This document shows, piece after piece, positions 52,437 through 60,665 of a stretch of 64,000 nucleotides of DNA. The notes under the pieces were generated by a model. It made no database searches. It was given only the letters and a program-made list of their open reading frames with translations, and was not told the DNA's origin. Origin of the DNA: Pelagihabitans sp963710535 (lineage in GTDB: Bacteria > Bacteroidota > Bacteroidia > Flavobacteriales > Flavobacteriaceae); assembly GCA_963710535.1 (NCBI GenBank), contig CAVQAW010000007.1:124001-188000 (forward strand), given 5' to 3'. The translations under genes were made by a program, and so were the position numbers. The number at the start of each line of letters is the position of its first letter. Position 1 is the stretch's first letter.

Positions 52437-54167
52437 CTAAAGTATGGATGTTTCGATGTTGATGTCGGCATGTTGCCAGGCCTGATCAAATTCAAGTTTG
52501 ATCTTTTTTGATTCTTCTAATTTATCTTGTGCCTTCAAACATTTGTACAATCCCATGAGCGACCAGCCGTTTTGCCGTAATATCGCCAGATCTTCCTTAT
52601 AGATTATTTCCGCTTTTCCATATTCCTGTGCTTTTAACAATATGGCCCCCAAATTCTGTCTTGTAGGAATGTGCCAAGCGGCAGGTTCGGTATAGGTTAA
52701 CCCGTCTTCCAAAACAACGGCCTTTTCCAGGTGATCGATCGCCTTGGACAGATTGCCGTTTAGTGCTTCAAGTTCGCCTGCAACCACTTCGTAAGCAATT
52801 TTTGCCAATGCGGCCGATGAATTGTTGGGGGTCGCGATCAGCTTTTCCAATTCCGTATCGGCCATCAGCTGTGCTATGGCATCCAATTCTTCCTGTGCCT
52901 CTTGCGGGTTATTTTTCCTGATAAAAGCGATTCCTCTTGCGTAATGCCGCATGAGCCGTAGGTGTTTTATTTCCGGATTGGGACTCGGTATGGTCAGAAT
53001 CTCATTCCATCTTCCGAACCTAGTATAGGCCAACATAGGTGTTGCGGCAAAATCCTGCAGGAACGGCATTTCAACAAATTCACCTATCGGTACTTTTTCG
53101 GCCGTTTTTTTTGCGGCATCGATGGCGATTTCGCTGCTTCCCAATAAGCTGGAAGCAGACCATAGGAAATGGATATTGTGGGGATAATAGGCCAAGGGGT
53201 ACAGACCTTGGGCATAGCATTGTGAGATATAGTCCTCATCGGCAAGGATTGCAGTTTGGTTTACCTTTACCGCATCTTCATAGCGTCCGACACGGATGTA
53301 GATGTGCGAAGGCATATGTACTATATGTCCCGCACCCGGCATCAAACTTCCCAATTTATCCGCGCTGGGCACCGCCAAATCTGGCATGGGCAATTCAACC
53401 ATATGGATATAAAAATGATGGGCTCCCGGATTGTCGGGATTGATCTTCATGGCCCGTTCCAATGCGGCTTTGGCGCCATCAATATTGGGAGACGGGTTCC
53501 CATTGGCATCCCAGTAATTCCATGGTACCGTATTCATTACCGCGTCGGCATATAAAATTTGAACATCGGCATCACCGGGAAATTGGAGCACAACTCTCGC
53601 CATGGTATTCATATACGCCATATTGAGTTCAGCGACCGGCTTGGTCAGATCCGTACTGTACCTTGCTTTGAGCGCTTCTATAAGCGCCTGTTCTTTTGGA
53701 CTTGCCGATGATGCCAATGCCGTGGCCTTCACCATGGCTTCATTGATCTTTATTTTTCTCTCGTCGTCGGGTAGGGGGTCATTGATATTTGGGCCAAGTG
53801 CGAACGCTTGCCCCCAAAAGGCCATTGCCGATGCCGGATCCAAACGCGAGGCTTCCATGAATGATCGATGCCCCTCGGCATGGTTAAAGGCATAGACCAG
53901 TTTCAAGCCCTGGTCGAAGAATATCTGGGCCCTATCGTTCTTGGTGGTAATGGGAAAGTGAAGGCTGCCCAGATTATCAAATAAAGGTGCTATCTGTTGG
54001 GTGCTGTCTATATTGTTCAGCAAGAATTTCGTTGAACTACATGTAATAAAATTGAAAGAGGCTTGCTGATAGTTATTGGATGGTGCCACATCGTCCAGGG
54101 ACCGCAAAAAAAAGATCGAAATAGCAACGCCTATGGTCATTGCGATCAATGGTATCTTTGATTTCAT
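52437..54167 (-). CDS. Tetratricopeptide repeat protein, exported or membrane-anchored
   Basis: This 576-residue protein has an N-terminal hydrophobic segment (KIPLIAMTIGVAISIFFL) and many TPR-like helix pairs: FFDQGLKLVYAFNHAEGHRSFMEASRLDPASAMAFWGQAFALG, ADVQILYADAVMN, AAKAALERAMKINPDNPGAHHFYIHMVE-like and LNGNLSKAIDHLEKAVVLEDGLTYTEPAAWHIPTRQNLGAILLKAQEYGKAEIIYKEDLAIL. The central HHFYIHMVE and HIVHMPSHIYIRVGRYEDAVKVN segments have several His residues, a known feature of this sub-family of soil and marine bacteria. Function unknown. It is the first gene of the unit before SCO. Confidence 0.85.
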   Translation of the reverse strand: MKSKIPLIAMTIGVAISIFFLRSLDDVAPSNNYQQASFNFITCSSTKFLLNNIDSTQQIAPLFDNLGSLHFPITTKNDRAQIFFDQGLKLVYAFNHAEGHRSFMEASRLDPASAMAFWGQAFALGPNINDPLPDDERKIKINEAMVKATALASSASPKEQALIEALKARYSTDLTKPVAELNMAYMNTMARVVLQFPGDADVQILYADAVMNTVPWNYWDANGNPSPNIDGAKAALERAMKINPDNPGAHHFYIHMVELPMPDLAVPSADKLGSLMPGAGHIVHMPSHIYIRVGRYEDAVKVNQTAILADEDYISQCYAQGLYPLAYYPHNIHFLWSASSLLGSSEIAIDAAKKTAEKVPIGEFVEMPFLQDFAATPMLAYTRFGRWNEILTIPSPNPEIKHLRLMRHYARGIAFIRKNNPQEAQEELDAIAQLMADTELEKLIATPNNSSAALAKIAYEVVAGELEALNGNLSKAIDHLEKAVVLEDGLTYTEPAAWHIPTRQNLGAILLKAQEYGKAEIIYKEDLAILRQNGWSLMGLYKCLKAQDKLEESKKIKLEFDQAWQHADINIETSIL

Positions 54168-54785
54168 TGGTTTGGGTTTTTGATATTAATTTGTCCTTAA
54201 TCCTAGGCCGAAAGGTTCGATTTTCAGCTCTGATGTTACTGTAAAAAGGTTTTGGCGATCATGAGTTCCGGCCTGTTTCCATCCAACAGCAGCCAATGAT
54301 GGCCATCCAAAAATGCTTATGGATTTTCATAACCAATCAATTTATGACCTGGGGGCAAGGTTGTTGTTCCGGGGGAGGGTATGCTGAAGAAAAATGATGC
54401 CAACTCCATTTAAAGGTAATCAATTCCTTGACAGGATTGCTTTTAAGGGGCATCTAAAATTATAAACATGAGGTTCTACCACCCTTGATAAGGACGGTTT
54501 TTTTTCTGTAACGACGATTGGGACTTTACCGCCCTGATTTTTGGTCAGGAGGGATTTGTATCCATTGCATCGATAATGATTTTTGATTTTTCCAGATCAT
54601 CCTTGTTGACGGAAAGTTCCACGGTGTTGCGTATGGAACTTGCAAAACCCGACAACCGTGCCGATTCCGCTTCATGTTTGATTACTGCTTCGATGCCTTG
54701 TTCGTAAAGGGCATCCACGATTATTTAGGCCAAAAGGGAACTCCTGGTATTATTTTTGGTATAATCGGTTTGAAACAAGTAGCGC
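54168..54785. other. Intergenic region with decayed coding sequence
   Basis: The region is 618 bp long. From about 54545 to 54784 it carries a decayed DUF2007-like gene on the minus strand (see next entry). From 54168 to 54540 I find no credible gene; a short minus-strand frame (MKIHKHFWMAIIGCC...) near 54250-54330 looks like a stray signal-peptide start. No -7 box or clear terminator was seen. Confidence 0.55.
54545..54784 (-). pseudogene. Decayed DUF2007-like gene (nonsense codon, no start)
   Basis: Reading left in one frame gives RYLFQTDYTKNNTRSSLLA, an in-frame TAA (54725-54727), and then IIVDALYEQGIEAVIKHEAES...VELSVNKDDLEKSKIIID...NPS, ending at TGA. The two halves join into one DUF2007-type protein in which the stop replaces what is a Gln codon in relatives (CAA to TAA). 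No ATG precedes the first half, and its start overlaps the stop of the M28 peptidase gene. A short product could start at GTG after the stop (about 58 residues), but loss of function is more likely. Confidence 0.55.
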
Positions 54786-56978
54786 TTATAGGAGTTTGTC
54801 GATTTCCAGGAGATGGGCATTGAAGCGCTTCAGGGTTTCAGTGAGTACCGCGATCTGTTCCTCGGCCTCCTTCCAATCTTTTTGCTCGACCGCTTCGCGA
54901 ACTCCGGGCAAGGTCTTCACGCCGTAACCGGTATAAAACCCTGGGGCGTAGATCTGGTGTTTGTACCAAGGGCGACGGGGAAGGCCTTCCGATGAGGTCA
55001 AAGCCTGTTCTGCAACCATCAATTTTTGGTTGATCTTGTTCCGTTGCTCGATCGATAATTTGGAGACATCCGCGGCAGCGAATTTTACGATGCTCGATTT
55101 CAGAGCGACCATTTCGTTTTGCAAAGGGGTAAAATCGAGGTAAGGCACTGCCTCCTTTTTTATAGGTTTTTTAAAGGGTTTGGTGGGGTCCGCAGCCAAC
55201 TCAAACACGTTCTTATCGACCATTTGATTGTGCTTTGCCACTTCTTCCCGCATTTGGTCACAAGACTTCATGATCTCTTCCAGGTATCCTGAAACCGTGC
55301 TGTGCCATTGTTCGAACTCGAAAGGGAGCAGGTCGGCATTGGCTAAGCGCAGGGTAATTCTACCCGCGGTATTGGCCAGGGCCACCCCATAGGCGAAATC
55401 AGGGTCTTTAAATCTTTTGTAATGGGGATAGGTGTCATAAATGGTGTGGTATTCCCCGCCGGAACTCTCCCCACCAAAACCAAGATTCAATGATGCGATA
55501 CCGGCGTGTTGGATAAAGGGCGTGTAATCGGAGCCCGAGCCCAAAGCCGAAATCGAGAATTCACCTTTTTCGCCCCTTACAATATCTGCGGCCATGCGCC
55601 GTTCCTTGACAGATACCCCACGTTGCGGATCGGTCACTGCATCGGCGACCTCCCCGACCATTTTTTGCAGGGTATGGGAACCTCCAACACCAAGGAAACC
55701 ACGACCGTTGCCGTCGGTATTGATGTAGGCGACCACTTTTTGTTGCAGTTCGGTTTGATGGTCTTCGACCCATTCCGTGGATCCGATCAAACCGGGTTCT
55801 TCGGCGTCCCAGGCACAATAGATCAGGGTGCGTTTGGGCCTTTCGCCTTTTTTGGCCAGTTCGCCAATGGCTCGGGCCTCTTCCATTAAGGCCACCATAC
55901 CGCTGATGGGGTCGTTGGCGCCATGTACCCATGCATCATGGTGGTTGCCCCGCATGACCCATTGATCCGGGAATTCGGTTCCTTTCATGGTTGCGATCAC
56001 ATTGTGCGCCGGCGTCAATTTCCAATCGAACTCCAGCTTTAAATGCACTTTGGCCGGGCCGGGCCCGATGTGGTAAGTAATGGGGAGTCCGCCCCGCCAC
56101 GATTCAGGGGCCATGGTGCCGTCCAAGGCTTCCAACAAGGGTTGGGCATCTTCGTAGGATATGGGCAAGACCGGTATTTTTGTGATGGTGGGTGCGTCTT
56201 TTCGATCCAATCGTTTGGCATCCGTAGTGGCGGCATAACCAGGGGTCAGCACGTCACCGGGATAGGTGGGCATATCCATAACGGATCCCCGCTGCACGCC
56301 GGTCTTGTTTTTAAAGGCCCCTTTGGGATACACATCGCCGGCCACATAACCATCATCTTGTGGATCGGAATAAATGATACAGCCAATGGCCCCTTTTTCG
56401 GCCGCCAATTTGGGCTTGATGCCCCGCCATGACCCTTGGTATTTCGCGATGACGATTTTCCCCTTGACATCTACGCCCAATTTCTCCAACTCTTCATAAT
56501 CCTTTGGGATGCCATAATTGACAAAAACCAACTCGGCCGTAACGTCCCCATCGGTGGAAAAGGCGTTGTAACTGGGCAACAATGCGTCACCTTGTTTGGT
56601 GAATTCATCCCCTTCCACGGGCACGGCAGTGAGTTTCGCTTTGTAGGGGATAGGTGCCGTCAATTCCAGCAGCCGCAATTTTGGATAGGGAAATAAAATC
56701 TGGTAGGTTTCGATCCGGGTGTCATATCCCCACGACTTGAATTGTTTTTCGATCCATTCCGCGTTTTCAAGACCGAATTTTGTCCCCACCCAATGGGGTT
56801 GGGCCGACATTTTTTGCATCCATTCGTCAAGATTTTTGGCAGTCAGTTTGGCTTCGAATGCTTTTTCCAAAGCGAGTTCTTTTTTGGCGTTCTCCTGGGT
56901 AAATCCTGTAATGGTCACCTGGGCGGTGCAAACAAAAATAGAAATGGAAAAAATGAAGCTGAGCAAGTGTTTGTGCAT
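54786..56978 (-). CDS. M28 family metallopeptidase (glutamate carboxypeptidase II-like)
   Basis: This 730-residue exported zinc peptidase has a signal peptide (LLSFIFSISIFVCTAQ). It carries a PA domain (about 120-260), the M28 catalytic domain (about 310-560) and a C-terminal helical dimerisation domain (about 575-725) of the transferrin-receptor type. Zinc and catalytic residues are in RGNHHDAWVHGANDPISG (His, Asp), CAWDAEEPGLIGSTEW (Glu-Glu), YINTDGNG (Asp) and GEYHTIYDTYPHYKRF (last His). The layout fits prostate-specific membrane antigen-like carboxypeptidases acting on peptides in the periplasm. Normal length. Confidence 0.93.
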   Translation of the reverse strand: MHKHLLSFIFSISIFVCTAQVTITGFTQENAKKELALEKAFEAKLTAKNLDEWMQKMSAQPHWVGTKFGLENAEWIEKQFKSWGYDTRIETYQILFPYPKLRLLELTAPIPYKAKLTAVPVEGDEFTKQGDALLPSYNAFSTDGDVTAELVFVNYGIPKDYEELEKLGVDVKGKIVIAKYQGSWRGIKPKLAAEKGAIGCIIYSDPQDDGYVAGDVYPKGAFKNKTGVQRGSVMDMPTYPGDVLTPGYAATTDAKRLDRKDAPTITKIPVLPISYEDAQPLLEALDGTMAPESWRGGLPITYHIGPGPAKVHLKLEFDWKLTPAHNVIATMKGTEFPDQWVMRGNHHDAWVHGANDPISGMVALMEEARAIGELAKKGERPKRTLIYCAWDAEEPGLIGSTEWVEDHQTELQQKVVAYINTDGNGRGFLGVGGSHTLQKMVGEVADAVTDPQRGVSVKERRMAADIVRGEKGEFSISALGSGSDYTPFIQHAGIASLNLGFGGESSGGEYHTIYDTYPHYKRFKDPDFAYGVALANTAGRITLRLANADLLPFEFEQWHSTVSGYLEEIMKSCDQMREEVAKHNQMVDKNVFELAADPTKPFKKPIKKEAVPYLDFTPLQNEMVALKSSIVKFAAADVSKLSIEQRNKINQKLMVAEQALTSSEGLPRRPWYKHQIYAPGFYTGYGVKTLPGVREAVEQKDWKEAEEQIAVLTETLKRFNAHLLEIDKLL

Positions 56979-57033
56979 GGTGAAATATTTTGAGAGGAAA
57001 GTTAAGTTATTTTAGGGGGAAAATCCAAAGGGA

Positions 57034-58416
57034 TCAAGGCATTTTACCGGGTTTTGGAAAACCCATGGAGGCATCGTCCACCACCAAGATCCAATCTTGG
57101 CCCTGGCCTGAGGTAGGGGGAACAACGGTGAACCCATCGGTATTGGACAAGTCCGGACCTTCAAAAGCGTTCCCGGTTCTTGGGTCGTACCACCAACTGT
57201 TCAGGATGGTAGCGCTAAGCGAGCTCAGATCGATGCGGCCTGCTTTGCCTGTAGGAAAATAGATGAAGGCATAGGCGCCATTGTTGTCCCTGGTGGCGAT
57301 GATGTAGTCATTAGCCTCTTCTTGATCATCCACGACCATGGTCTGATCTGGAATTCTGGTCAGAAAGGGCCGAGAAAGCATCAGATGTTTAAGATGCTTT
57401 ACCTGATTGGCCATGGGAAGCTCCAAAGCCTGGGGCCAAGGACGCAATGGACCATTGATCCCTTCCCGCTCCACGGTATACATTTGCCATACGTCGTGGC
57501 AACCGTAGGTTTGGCCAAAGGCGCCCGCAAAAACGTTCCAGTACATGATGCGGCGGATATCGTCCGGAACACTGTAACCCAATTCCTTGGCGTTGAAACA
57601 ATTGGGATGGTCTTCGTACAGCGGTTCCCCATCCAATACCGGCTTGGTCGGCTGTAATTCATAATCGTGCCTGATGTATTTATAGGTGCCCTGGTTGGCA
57701 CAATGGCCGGTTTGGTGCATATTGAAATCAAGCCACGGGGCATCATGGAACCAAGTGGAGGACCCTCCCGGGCGGTTGGGCTGCGGATGAAAACCCATTA
57801 AAGTGGCCCCATAGCCCCCGGCGGCCGCTGCGATACCCTCTGCCATCTGGTTCCATACCGATACATCTGCACTGCCGCTTCTAGGATTGCGGTCCCCCCC
57901 GATGATCCAAATGATGTTGTCACGGTCTTTGTATCGGTTGCCGATCCACCTGCCATAGGCCCGGGCGTTTTCTTCATTGAAAATTTCAGGTCCCACCCCC
58001 CAGCTGTCGCGGAATAATTTGTCGCCCCAACTGGGCAATAGCGCGATGTACAGGCCAAGGGAATCGGCAGCGTCGACAACGGCATCGACATGTTGGAAGT
58101 ATTTGGCGTTGGGGGTGGTGGGGTCATTGTTCAAAAGGGGCCTGTCGCCATAGCTATTGGGCGTATTCAATCCGTCCAATTCCGCCAGGGCTACCGCTTG
58201 GATTACATTGAACCCTTGTTCCTTTCTTTTTTCAAGGTACATTTTGGCCTCCTTCAAATCGGTTCTGTGGAACAGCTCCCAGGCCGTGTCGGCCAACCAA
58301 AAGAATGGTTCCCCATCCTCCGTCACCAGATAACGGTTGTTCCCGCTCACCTTGAGGTGCTGGCCTTGTGTGGAAAAAGTGGCAGCCAACAGCACGGCCA
58401 ATAATAAATTTTGCAT
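57034..58416 (-). CDS. Exported glycoside hydrolase of the DUF4038/GH140-like type
   Basis: This protein of about 460 residues has a signal peptide (MQNLLLAVLLAATFSTQG) and a (beta/alpha)8 catalytic domain: RYLVTEDGEPFFWLADTAWELFHRTDLKEAKMYLEKRKEQGFNVIQAVAL and DNIIWIIGGDRNP. The probable acidic residues are in VLDGEPLYEDHPN (Glu, Asp). The C-terminal beta domain (about 370-460) is like PF12904. GH140 enzymes remove apiose from rhamnogalacturonan II; the present substrate may differ. The ATG at 58416 is chosen for the signal peptide; earlier in-frame ATGs at 58473 and 58446 add a non-signal extension. No SusC/D partners are nearby. Confidence 0.85.
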   Translation of the reverse strand: MQNLLLAVLLAATFSTQGQHLKVSGNNRYLVTEDGEPFFWLADTAWELFHRTDLKEAKMYLEKRKEQGFNVIQAVALAELDGLNTPNSYGDRPLLNNDPTTPNAKYFQHVDAVVDAADSLGLYIALLPSWGDKLFRDSWGVGPEIFNEENARAYGRWIGNRYKDRDNIIWIIGGDRNPRSGSADVSVWNQMAEGIAAAAGGYGATLMGFHPQPNRPGGSSTWFHDAPWLDFNMHQTGHCANQGTYKYIRHDYELQPTKPVLDGEPLYEDHPNCFNAKELGYSVPDDIRRIMYWNVFAGAFGQTYGCHDVWQMYTVEREGINGPLRPWPQALELPMANQVKHLKHLMLSRPFLTRIPDQTMVVDDQEEANDYIIATRDNNGAYAFIYFPTGKAGRIDLSSLSATILNSWWYDPRTGNAFEGPDLSNTDGFTVVPPTSGQGQDWILVVDDASMGFPKPGKMP

Positions 58417-58530
58417 CTGACTTTTTATGGGAAGAAATATAATCATTTTTTCAATCGGCATCCCAATTGCCAAAATAACCTTTGATCAAATGGTTTTGTG
58501 TTTTCTAAAGTTTTACCGAAAGTACTCGGC

Positions 58531-58559
58531 AAAAAAAAACACCGCTTGTGCGGTGTTTT
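58531..58559 (-). terminator. Terminator after the single-FAS1 gene (minus strand)
   Basis: CACCGC pairs with GCGGTG around a TTGT loop, extended by AAAA/TTTT; on the minus strand a T9 run follows. Confidence 0.85.
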
Positions 58560-58582
58560 CCCTAATTCGAATAAGGTAATGA

Positions 58583-59104
58583 TTAGTTAGGCATCACTAC
58601 ATCCTCGATGATGTGGATCACCCCGTTGGAGGCCATCACGTCGGTTTGAGCGATTTTGCTGTAGTTTCCTTTTGCATCCATTAAAAAGATTCCACCATCT
58701 TTACTCACTGCAGTTAATTTAGCACCGTTCAAGGTGGTCAATTCCGCTTTTCCGTTGCCGGCTTCCAATGCTTTGACAACGTCGGCAGCGGCAATCTTAC
58801 CTGCAACTACGTGGTAGGTCAAAATAGCGGCCAATTTTTCTTTGTTGGCGGGCTCAAGAAGTGAATTCAACGCGGTGGCATCGATTTTGGCAAAACCTGA
58901 ATTTACCGGGGCAAACACGGTGAAAGGGCCATCTCCTTTAAGGGCACCAACCAAATCGGCTGCCTTCAAGGCAGAGACCAAAGTTGAAAAATCATCTACC
59001 GAAACAGCAACATCAACGATATCATTCGACTTTACCTGCGCCATGGTGGCTTGTGAAAATAACATGAAGACTACTGCCGCAATACTTAAAAATACTTTTT
59101 TCAT
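58583..59104 (-). CDS. Secreted single fasciclin (FAS1) domain protein
   Basis: This 173-residue protein has a signal peptide (VFLSIAAVVFMLFSQATMA) and one FAS1 domain (about 28-170): NDIVDVAVSVDDFSTLVSALKAADLVGALKGDGPFTVFAPVNSGFAKID, ILTYHVVAGK and MASNGVIHIIEDVVMPN. Unlike the two other FAS1 proteins in the window it has no lipoprotein Cys, so it is periplasmic or released. It is divergent from an ECF sigma/anti-sigma pair over 124 bp, which suggests co-regulation. Confidence 0.93.
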   Translation of the reverse strand: MKKVFLSIAAVVFMLFSQATMAQVKSNDIVDVAVSVDDFSTLVSALKAADLVGALKGDGPFTVFAPVNSGFAKIDATALNSLLEPANKEKLAAILTYHVVAGKIAAADVVKALEAGNGKAELTTLNGAKLTAVSKDGGIFLMDAKGNYSKIAQTDVMASNGVIHIIEDVVMPN

Positions 59105-59212
59105 AATGTGTTCTATTAGGTTAAACGTTTAGTTAACAAACAACCATTGCTTGCTTTCACCCTTATCTACACTTCTTGATATGGGCTGGATGAGACATTT
59201 CTATTTTTATCA

Positions 59213-59220
59213 TATCTTTA
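59213..59220 (+). promoter_or_regulatory. -7 promoter box of the ECF sigma factor gene
   Basis: TATCTTTA, one base off TAnnTTTG, 8 bases before the ATG at 59229; it rules out a start at 59151. The divergent region to the FAS1 gene holds TAAACGTTTA, a 10-bp palindrome near 59123-59132. Confidence 0.45.
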
Positions 59221-59228
59221 ACATTCTT

Positions 59229-59795
59229 ATGCAGCCCGTGGTCAACGATATTCAACTTATTCAAAAACTTCAAAACGGTGATAAACAGGCACTCTTTGGG
59301 CTGTACGATAAGTATTCCGGCGCTTTGTACGGGGTTGTGCTCAGGATCTGCAACCGGGAAGACTTGGCACAGGATGTGCTACAAGAAACCTTTTTAAAGA
59401 TTTGGAAAAAAATCGGGCAATACGACCCCCAAAAGGGCAAATTTTATACTTGGGCCTATCGCATCGCCAAGAATTCGGCATTGAATGCGATCCGCAATCC
59501 TTCCCCACTCATCCAAACTGAGGATTTAAGTGTATATGATAATAGGAGTGAGGAGCAACCCAGGGATTTTTCGGAACTGAACGGTTTGTTGAAAAACCTG
59601 GAACCGCACCACCAAAAGGCGATTGAATTGGTCTATTTCAAGGGATTGACACATCAGGAAGCCCATAAAGAAATGGATGTGCCGCTGGGGACTTTTAAGT
59701 CATATGTGCGCCAGGCCGTGGTGCAACTGAGGGAAAATTATCCCAAGGATTTATTGCTGATCATGATATATGTAGCATTGATTGGACATGGATAA
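59229..59795 (+). CDS. ECF-type RNA polymerase sigma factor
   Basis: This protein of about 188 residues has sigma region 2 (LQNGDKQALFGLYDKYSGALYGVVLRICNREDLAQDVLQETFLKIWKKIGQYDPQKGKFYTWAYRIAKNSALN) and region 4 with a helix-turn-helix (LEPHHQKAIELVYFKGLTHQEAHKEMDVPLGTFKSYVRQAVVQLRE). The ATG at 59229 follows from the promoter box. It overlaps by eight bases the anti-sigma gene that follows, a classic sigma/anti-sigma pair. It probably controls its own genes and possibly the divergent FAS1 gene. Confidence 0.92.
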   Translation: MQPVVNDIQLIQKLQNGDKQALFGLYDKYSGALYGVVLRICNREDLAQDVLQETFLKIWKKIGQYDPQKGKFYTWAYRIAKNSALNAIRNPSPLIQTEDLSVYDNRSEEQPRDFSELNGLLKNLEPHHQKAIELVYFKGLTHQEAHKEMDVPLGTFKSYVRQAVVQLRENYPKDLLLIMIYVALIGHG

Positions 59796-60579
59796 GAAAA
59801 AAATATTGGAAGATGGACTGTTGGAGGCCTACCTCATGGGGGATTTGGATCTGAAGCAGCGTGGCATCGTAGAAGACGCCATTGCAAAAGAGCCTACCCT
59901 ACAAGCGGCCTATGGGGCTATTGAAGAAGATTTTGAGCGGATGGCATTTGAAAATGCCGTTGTGCCTCCGTCCCATATCAAAAAATCATTGGAATTGGTG
60001 TTGAATGCCATGGATGAAGACCAAGGGGTTCGCCAATTGGCGATCGGCAAAGAGCGACAAACCAAAATACAGTTCCGGTTGATGGTGGCCGCAAGCATGG
60101 CCGCACTGTTTGCCCTCAGTTCTTTTTGGCTCTACAGCCGATGGCAAGATTCTGAAAAAAACCTGCAGATGGTGCAGCGCCAGACTTCCGAACTACAGAA
60201 CAGGTTGGCCGGCCTGGAAAACGATTATCGACAGACCAATGCCAAATACCAAACCATCAACAACCCCAACGTACAGCCATTTTTGATGTTGGGCAACCAG
60301 AAGCTCCCTAATTCAAGGGCTATTGCCTATGTGAACCATCAAACCAAAGAAGTATTGCTAAATACCAAAGGGCTCCCCAAATTAAGCGAAGACAAGACCT
60401 ATCAATTGTGGGCAGATGTGGACGGAGAAATGATCGATATGGGTATTCTGCCAGGCGATAGCGACCTGGTTTCCATGAATTATATCGACAAGGCCGAATC
60501 GTTGAACATCACCATCGAGCCGGCAGGGGGCAGCGAACATCCCACGGTGGAAAATTTGATCGCCAACGTTTTTATTTGA
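59788..60579 (+). CDS. RskA-like membrane anti-sigma factor
   Basis: This protein of about 263 residues has a cytoplasmic N-terminal anti-sigma domain (LEDGLLEAYLMGDLDLKQRGIVEDAIAKEPTLQAAYGAIEEDFERMAFE). One membrane helix follows (about 93-112: RLMVAASMAALFALSSFWLYS), then a coiled-coil (RQTSELQNRLAGLENDYRQTNAKYQ) and an exported C-terminal RskA domain. That domain begins near AIAYVNHQTKEVLLNTKGLPKLSEDKTYQLWADVDGEMIDMGILPGDSD. It overlaps the sigma gene by eight bases (ATGGATAA), so the partners are translationally coupled. Signals from outside would be relayed by proteolysis of the C-domain. Confidence 0.88.
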   Translation: MDKKKILEDGLLEAYLMGDLDLKQRGIVEDAIAKEPTLQAAYGAIEEDFERMAFENAVVPPSHIKKSLELVLNAMDEDQGVRQLAIGKERQTKIQFRLMVAASMAALFALSSFWLYSRWQDSEKNLQMVQRQTSELQNRLAGLENDYRQTNAKYQTINNPNVQPFLMLGNQKLPNSRAIAYVNHQTKEVLLNTKGLPKLSEDKTYQLWADVDGEMIDMGILPGDSDLVSMNYIDKAESLNITIEPAGGSEHPTVENLIANVFI

Positions 60580-60665
60580 TGATCGAGAGATGGCAGTCAA
60601 AATCGGAGCCAAGCAGGCTGGCTTTCCATCAATGGCAGTCATAAGTGACGACCATTTTTAACAGC

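Noticed and set aside
60590..60641. Short direct repeat ATGGCAGTCA (60590 and 60632)
   Set aside because: Ten bases in a short converging gap with no further structure; may be chance.
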